Shown here: piece after piece, positions 59,777 through 64,000 of the stretch
How positions within the stretch are numbered: position 1 is the first letter of the stretch
Layout: each line of letters starts with the position of its first letter
Assembly (NCBI RefSeq): GCF_000498395.2
Contig: NZ_CP010979.1
Span: forward strand, 744,001 to 808,000
Origin: Pseudomonas putida S13.1.2
GTDB lineage: Bacteria > Pseudomonadota > Gammaproteobacteria > Pseudomonadales > Pseudomonadaceae
DNA: 64,000 nt
Direction of reading: 5' to 3'
Notes under the pieces: model-generated
What the model saw: only the letters and a program-made list of their open reading frames with translations
What the model was told of the DNA's origin: nothing
The model's database searches: none
Translations under genes and position numbers: made by a program

Positions 59777-60826
59777 TTATGGGGCCAGGCGCATGCCGAT
59801 GGCGCGGCCTGCGCTGGCATTCCATTGCTCGACACAAACTGGGCCGCAACGCTTGCCCCAGTTGTTGGCGATTTCCAGCGCCGCCTGGCGCACGCGCTGT
59901 TGTTCTTGCGGGTCGGGTGCCGACGCGCTCATGTGCGCCGGTTGGTGGATCTGGCAGTCGGGGCTGCCGATATTGCATGCCTTGGCGTAACGGTTTTCCC
60001 TGGCTGTCTCCTGCCACAGGGCATCTTCCAGCACCTTCGACTGCGCCTGCAGCAGTTGCTGCACCTCAGGCGGCAACTGTTGCCAGCGCTTGAGGCCGAT
60101 GCCATAGAAGCCGACCGACCAGTCCACCGGCAGGTCGTACAGGTACCCGGCCACGTCGTACCATTTGGCGGCGTTACCCGAGCCGATGCCGGTAATGGCG
60201 CAGTCGATGACGCCGGTCTGCATGGCGGTCACCACTTCGGCAAAGGGTAGGGTGACCGGGGCAGCGCCAATGGCCTTGACCAGCTCGGCCATGTTGCGCC
60301 CGCGCGTGCGGATTTTTCGGCCTTTGAGGTCGGCCAGCGATTGCACGGGCGCGCGGCAGAAAAACACCTGCGCAGTGTACGGCACGGTGGCCAGCAGCTT
60401 TATGCCATGGCGCTCGGCCATACGCTGTTCCAGCACCGGCTTGTAGGCGTTGGCAATGCGGCGGGCGGTGCCGATGTCGGCGGCCATGCCCGGCAGGTCG
60501 ATGCCTTCGAAGGTGGCATCGTCACCAGCGACGAATGCGAACACGCCCATGCCGATGTCTACCGCGCCAAAGCGCATCAGGCGGATGATTTCCGGGCCCT
60601 TGAGGCCGCTCTCCGACAGCCCCAGCAGCTGGGCGGTGACCTTGCCGTGGGATGCGGTGGGCAAGGTGTTGGTCCAGAACGGCTGTTCAACGGCGCGGAA
60701 CGTGTAGTTGTGGCTACCGCCACCGATCACGTTGAAACGGATTTGCGGGTAGTCCTGCGCCTGTGCGGCCGGGCTGCCCATCAGCGCGCCAAGCGCCAGC
60801 GGTATGAGCCGGGAGATGAGCTTCAC
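59777..60826 (-). CDS. dctP: TRAP transporter substrate-binding protein (DctP)
   Basis: 349 residues, signal peptide (IPLALGALMGSPAAQAQ), then the DctP core with FFCRAPVQSLADLKGRKIRTRG, containing the Arg that binds a substrate carboxylate, and AEVVTAMQTGVIDCAITG. The C-terminal part has two Cys pairs (CNIGSPDC, CGPVC) suggesting disulfides. Substrate presumably an organic acid used by the aldolases next to it. Confidence 0.88.
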   Translation of the reverse strand: MKLISRLIPLALGALMGSPAAQAQDYPQIRFNVIGGGSHNYTFRAVEQPFWTNTLPTASHGKVTAQLLGLSESGLKGPEIIRLMRFGAVDIGMGVFAFVAGDDATFEGIDLPGMAADIGTARRIANAYKPVLEQRMAERHGIKLLATVPYTAQVFFCRAPVQSLADLKGRKIRTRGRNMAELVKAIGAAPVTLPFAEVVTAMQTGVIDCAITGIGSGNAAKWYDVAGYLYDLPVDWSVGFYGIGLKRWQQLPPEVQQLLQAQSKVLEDALWQETARENRYAKACNIGSPDCQIHQPAHMSASAPDPQEQQRVRQAALEIANNWGKRCGPVCVEQWNASAGRAIGMRLAP

Positions 60827-60875
60827 GGTAGTCCTCTTGTTGTTGTTCGGGAGCTACTTCAGGTACGGTCTGGCG

Positions 60876-61547
60876 CTATTGGCGAGGGCGGGTCGCCGCC
60901 TCGATGGTCGACCGCGACCCGACGATATCGGGAAACTTCTCGCCCTTGGCCAGCCGGGCAAGGGTGTGCTTTTCGTTGCGCTGGAAGTCGATTGCCCGTT
61001 GCGCCAGTTCCACCACCTTGCCTGGGCGCAGGAATACGATGCCGTTTTCATCCGCCACCACGGCGTCGCCCGGGCGCACGATGACCCCGCCGCACTGGAT
61101 GGCAGTGCAGAACTCGCCTTCGTGGCCGATCACCCGCGTGGTGATGGCACTGGCACCGCGTGACCATACCGGTACGCCGTGCTCGCGCAATTCGCCAAGG
61201 TCGGTGACATAACCGTCGACAATGATCCCGGCTACCCCGGCCTGCTTGGCGGCGTAGGCCATGGCCCCACCCAGCGCGGCGGTGATGCGCTCGCCGCAAC
61301 GGTCCACGACCAGGAAATCGCCGGGGCGGGCGCAGCCCATGGCGTAGTGCAGGATGCCACCGTCATTGCCGGGCATGCGTACGGTTACGGCGGTGCCCAC
61401 CGCCCGTACATTCTGCAAGTGTGCCTTGATTTCCGGGTGGGGTATGCCGTGGGTAATGAAATGGCCGATAGTTGCCGGTTCGGCATTGATCAGTATTTCA
61501 AGTTCGTGGGCGTTAACCGGGGCAGGTAGAGCTTCGATGATATACAT
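60876..61547 (-). CDS. RraA-like / 4-hydroxy-4-methyl-2-oxoglutarate aldolase-fold protein
   Basis: 223 residues of the RraA/HMG-CHA aldolase fold: DFLVVDRCGERITAALGG, AKQAGVAGIIVDGYVTD and CGGVIVRPGDAVVADENGIVFL. In canonical aldolases the motif is GxxRD; here it is GYVTD, with Thr in place of the pyruvate-binding Arg. So it may be a lyase or decarboxylase of altered specificity, or a noncatalytic relative. Fifty bp upstream of dctP on the same strand, first gene of the operon. Confidence 0.85.
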   Translation of the reverse strand: MYIIEALPAPVNAHELEILINAEPATIGHFITHGIPHPEIKAHLQNVRAVGTAVTVRMPGNDGGILHYAMGCARPGDFLVVDRCGERITAALGGAMAYAAKQAGVAGIIVDGYVTDLGELREHGVPVWSRGASAITTRVIGHEGEFCTAIQCGGVIVRPGDAVVADENGIVFLRPGKVVELAQRAIDFQRNEKHTLARLAKGEKFPDIVGSRSTIEAATRPRQ

Positions 61548-61659
61548 AGGGAGTTGTTGTTATGCCGGATGCTTTTTCGAAGGGTTTCGGTCATCCTAAC
61601 AAGCGCCCTGAACGGTCGATAATAAAAATCCGTAAGCAGTAGCCGGAGCAGTTTTTATC

Positions 61660-62559
61660 ATGCGTATCACGCTGATGCAGATCGAGGCATTCTACTGGAC
61701 CGCCCGCCTGGGCGGTGTGCACGCGGCCTCACGGCATCTTCACCTGACGCAACCTGCGGTGTCGGCGCGCATCAAGGAAATGGAGTCGTTGCTCAGCGTC
61801 AAGCTGTTCGACCGCAGCAAGCAGCGCATGAGCCTCACCGCCGACGGCCACACCGCGCTGCGTCATGCCGAACTGGTACTGAACAACAGCACGCAGCTGG
61901 AGCAGTTTGCTGCCCAGCAGAAGCAACACCGGCGCCTGCGCCTGGGCGCAGACGAGTGCTCGGCCATGGTCGGGCTGACTGCGGTAATAAGCGAAATCAA
62001 GGCGCACTTCCCGGAAATCACCCTGGAAATCACCATCGATGTGGGCGCCGCGCTCAACCGCAAACTGAACGATCACGAACTGGACATCGCCCTGCTGACC
62101 AACCCGGCCACACGCGAGGATGTGACCGATGTGTTCCTTGGCTGGATGACATTTCAGTGGGTGGCGGCGCGGCACCTGGAGATTGCCGACGGGCCGTTTC
62201 TGCCGCAGCAGGCGCGGCAGTATTCGATCGTTACCCACAGCGCGCCGTCGACATTGTATTCGGTGGTGGACCGCTGGTTGCAGGAAAGCGGCTCGGCGAG
62301 CCACGCTTTTCATTCCAGCAACTCGCTGGCGTTTATTGCCAAGATGGTATCGGCGGGGCATGCCATTGGCATATTGCCGGTGCCACTGATTCGCGACATG
62401 TTGGCGGTGGACATGTTGAAGACATTACCGTGCGACCCGGCGATCCCTGCGGCAAAGTTCTGCCTTTCCTATTTGACTGAACGGCCAGACATGCAACTGG
62501 GTGAACTGGTATCGATCATTCGGGCGACACTGGTAAAACAGAACTTTCTGGTGGATTAG
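61660..62559 (+). CDS. LysR-family regulator
   Basis: 299 residues: ITLMQIEAFYWTARLGGVHAASRHLHLTQPAVSARIKEMES is the winged helix, followed by a substrate-binding domain. Divergent from the rraA-like/TRAP operon with 112 bp between, so it most likely controls that operon in response to its substrate or product. Confidence 0.9.
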   Translation: MRITLMQIEAFYWTARLGGVHAASRHLHLTQPAVSARIKEMESLLSVKLFDRSKQRMSLTADGHTALRHAELVLNNSTQLEQFAAQQKQHRRLRLGADECSAMVGLTAVISEIKAHFPEITLEITIDVGAALNRKLNDHELDIALLTNPATREDVTDVFLGWMTFQWVAARHLEIADGPFLPQQARQYSIVTHSAPSTLYSVVDRWLQESGSASHAFHSSNSLAFIAKMVSAGHAIGILPVPLIRDMLAVDMLKTLPCDPAIPAAKFCLSYLTERPDMQLGELVSIIRATLVKQNFLVD

Positions 62560-62636
62560 TCCCGCACCCGCAGGCACCGTAGCAGCCCGAAACTGCGCGG
62601 TGCCTGCAGGCGCCGGTTGTGTGGCGTGTCAGCCGG

Positions 62637-63437
62637 TCAGGTGAGCGCCTGTTTTACTGCAGCGATATGTTGCCCGGCCTGGTTGAGCCATGACAGATCG
62701 CTGCCCATCAGCAGCATGTCGCTGCCCATGTCCAGCAACCGCCTGGCGGTGACCCGGTCGGCCGGAAAGCACGGCACCATCACCTTGATCGAGCGGGCAT
62801 GGCATTTCTCGATCAGCAACTGCAAGCGTTGCAGCACCTCGGGGTTGCCCAGGCGGTAGTCGACCGGCAACCCGCGTGAAAGTGAGTAGTCCGCCGGCCC
62901 GAAGTGCACTGCATCGATCCCTTCCACATCGAGAATCTCATCGATGTTGTCGAAAAACTCATAGCTTTCGGCCATAGGCACGATCACGCTGCGGTCGTTT
63001 TCTGCCTGCGTATAGCGCGCCCAGTCGAAACCTGGCCCGGCGAACCCGGCCGAGCGCACCGAGCTGTCGCCACCGCGGCGTCCCAAGGGCGGGAACTTGC
63101 TGTAGTGGATGATCTGGCGCATCTGCGCGGCGTTGTGCACTTGCGGCACGATCACCCCGGCAGCGCCCATTTCCAGGGCCTTGCGTATATCCCATTCCAG
63201 CGTCCCCCGCACCCGTACCAAGCTGGGGATTGCAGCGCTGCTGGCGGCCAGCAGCAGTTTTTCCATGTCGCGGTCCACGCCCAGCGCGGTGTGCTCGGCG
63301 TCAATGAAGACGAAGTCCAGGCCCCAGTTGCCGGCCACCTCGATGGCCATGCAGGCGGTGCTGTAGATGTTTATGCCGAAGGTGGCACCGCGCGCCATGC
63401 GGGCCTTCAGCAAGGTGTGTGTGGTGCTTTGGTTCAT
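62637..63437 (-). CDS. HpcH/HpaI-family aldolase
   Basis: 266 residues, TIM-barrel class II pyruvate aldolase: ATFGINIYSTACMAIEVAGNWGLDFVFIDAEHTAL (the His of DAEHT is catalytic) , GAAGVIVPQVHNAAQMR, and EGIDAVHFGPADYSLSRG with metal-binding residues. Cleaves a hydroxy-keto acid to pyruvate and an aldehyde. Followed downstream only by the LysR gene's end; upstream is the hydrolase gene by 18 bp, likely one operon. Confidence 0.88.
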   Translation of the reverse strand: MNQSTTHTLLKARMARGATFGINIYSTACMAIEVAGNWGLDFVFIDAEHTALGVDRDMEKLLLAASSAAIPSLVRVRGTLEWDIRKALEMGAAGVIVPQVHNAAQMRQIIHYSKFPPLGRRGGDSSVRSAGFAGPGFDWARYTQAENDRSVIVPMAESYEFFDNIDEILDVEGIDAVHFGPADYSLSRGLPVDYRLGNPEVLQRLQLLIEKCHARSIKVMVPCFPADRVTARRLLDMGSDMLLMGSDLSWLNQAGQHIAAVKQALT

Positions 63438-63455
63438 GTTCGATGCCGCCTTGGG

Positions 63456-64000
63456 TCAGATGCGATAGGTTTCAGGCAGCCGGTCGCGGAACGGGTGCAC
63501 TTCGAATATGCCCGGGTCACGGATCAGCGACTTGTTGCGTGCCTTGGCCAGGTCGATCTCGGCGGTGTACACGCCGTCTTCCAGGCCGGCGCGCACCAGG
63601 GTGTTGCCAGACGGTTCGATGATGTGGCTGGTGCCGATGAACTGCATGCCTTCGTCCATGTCGTTGCGGTTGGGAGCAACGAAGTACACCATGTTTTCGG
63701 CGGCGCGCACGGTGCTGAAAATGTCCGGCAGCATGCGTGCCTGTTCTGGCCAGGCAGCAGGCAATACGACGATGTCGGCACCTTCCAGGGCCAGGGTGCG
63801 TACCACTTCGGGGAAGCGGATTTCGTAGCAGATGGCCAGGCCGATGCGGCCGATGTCGGTATCGAACACAGGCGGTGCCCATTCGCTGGGGCGGTCGGTG
63901 AAGCGGTCGCCGATCATGAACGGCAGGTGGCGCTTGCGGTGCAGGCCGATGATGCCCTGCGCGCCGATCAGCGCAGCCGTGTTATACACCGAGCTGGCGT
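63456..64000 (-). CDS. Carbon-nitrogen hydrolase (partial, 5' end outside window)
   Basis: Nitrilase superfamily protein whose N-terminus lies beyond the right edge (the frame remains open). Visible: catalytic Lys in GLHRKRHLP and catalytic Cys in LAICYEIRFPEV, then IVVLPAAWP and a C-terminal region LIRDPGIFEVHPFRDRLPETY. The catalytic Glu must be in the missing part. It hydrolyses a nitrile, amide or carbamoyl bond, probably upstream of the aldolase step. Confidence 0.85.
   Translation of the reverse strand, partial: ASSVYNTAALIGAQGIIGLHRKRHLPFMIGDRFTDRPSEWAPPVFDTDIGRIGLAICYEIRFPEVVRTLALEGADIVVLPAAWPEQARMLPDIFSTVRAAENMVYFVAPNRNDMDEGMQFIGTSHIIEPSGNTLVRAGLEDGVYTAEIDLAKARNKSLIRDPGIFEVHPFRDRLPETYRI

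Overview
The window is GC-rich chromosomal DNA that looks like the Pseudomonas putida group. The evidence is a complete nicotinate-degradation (nic) cluster in the P. putida arrangement, many REP-type hairpins with Pseudomonas-style GGGAGC and GGAGCGGCC arms, a GTG-started nhaR, a csrA paralogue, and tRNA-Cys, tRNA-Leu and two tRNA-Val genes. Assignments rest on reading translated frames and motifs only; no database search was run.

Region 1 (1-12.2 kb) is the nic cluster. On the minus strand lie nicX-nicR and nicA-nicB (nicB runs off the left edge); on the plus strand lies nicCDEFTP. Together they take up nicotinate (NicP porin, NicT permease), hydroxylate it to 6-hydroxynicotinate (NicAB), convert this to 2,5-dihydroxypyridine (NicC), open the ring (NicX), deformylate (NicD), deamidate (NicF) and isomerise maleate to fumarate (NicE). 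NicR is the local MarR repressor. Two palindromes sit in the divergent nicX/nicC promoter region.

Region 2 (12.2-27 kb) is mixed core genome: small proteins, a LysR/TSUP pair, two diguanylate cyclases (one with an intact and one with a degenerate I-site), an SLC13 transporter, small envelope proteins including a His/Asp-rich lipoprotein and an RcnB-like protein, a methyltransferase, an SDR/phosphotransferase/SCP2/phosphatase group, and sohB.

Region 3 (27.2-31.7 kb) follows tRNA-Cys and looks accessory: small unknown genes around an SOS cassette in which an SRAP abasic-site protein gene diverges from umuDC over a consensus LexA box.

Region 4 (31.7-47.8 kb) holds adhP, doxX, tRNA-Leu, a three-gene operon of PAS histidine kinase, double-domain KaiC-like ATPase and single-domain response regulator, a csrA paralogue, topoisomerase IB, modABC with a ModE-type operator, nitronate monooxygenase, a thiosulfate dehydrogenase pair tsdBA behind a 10-bp inverted repeat, galU and gor.

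Region 5 (47.9-57.3 kb) holds ahpC-ahpF with an OxyR-like periodic site, yceH, sstT, nhaR, terC, lipoproteins (one a C39-like protein lacking the catalytic Cys) and a puuB-like oxidase.

Region 6 (57.4-64 kb) starts with two identical tRNA-Val genes, followed by a probable catabolic cluster: TRAP transporter dctPQM, RraA-like and HpcH/HpaI aldolases, a LysR regulator and a carbon-nitrogen hydrolase cut by the right edge. The best candidates for under-described biology are the KaiC/kinase/regulator operon, the SRAP-umuDC SOS cassette and the TRAP/aldolase/hydrolase cluster.
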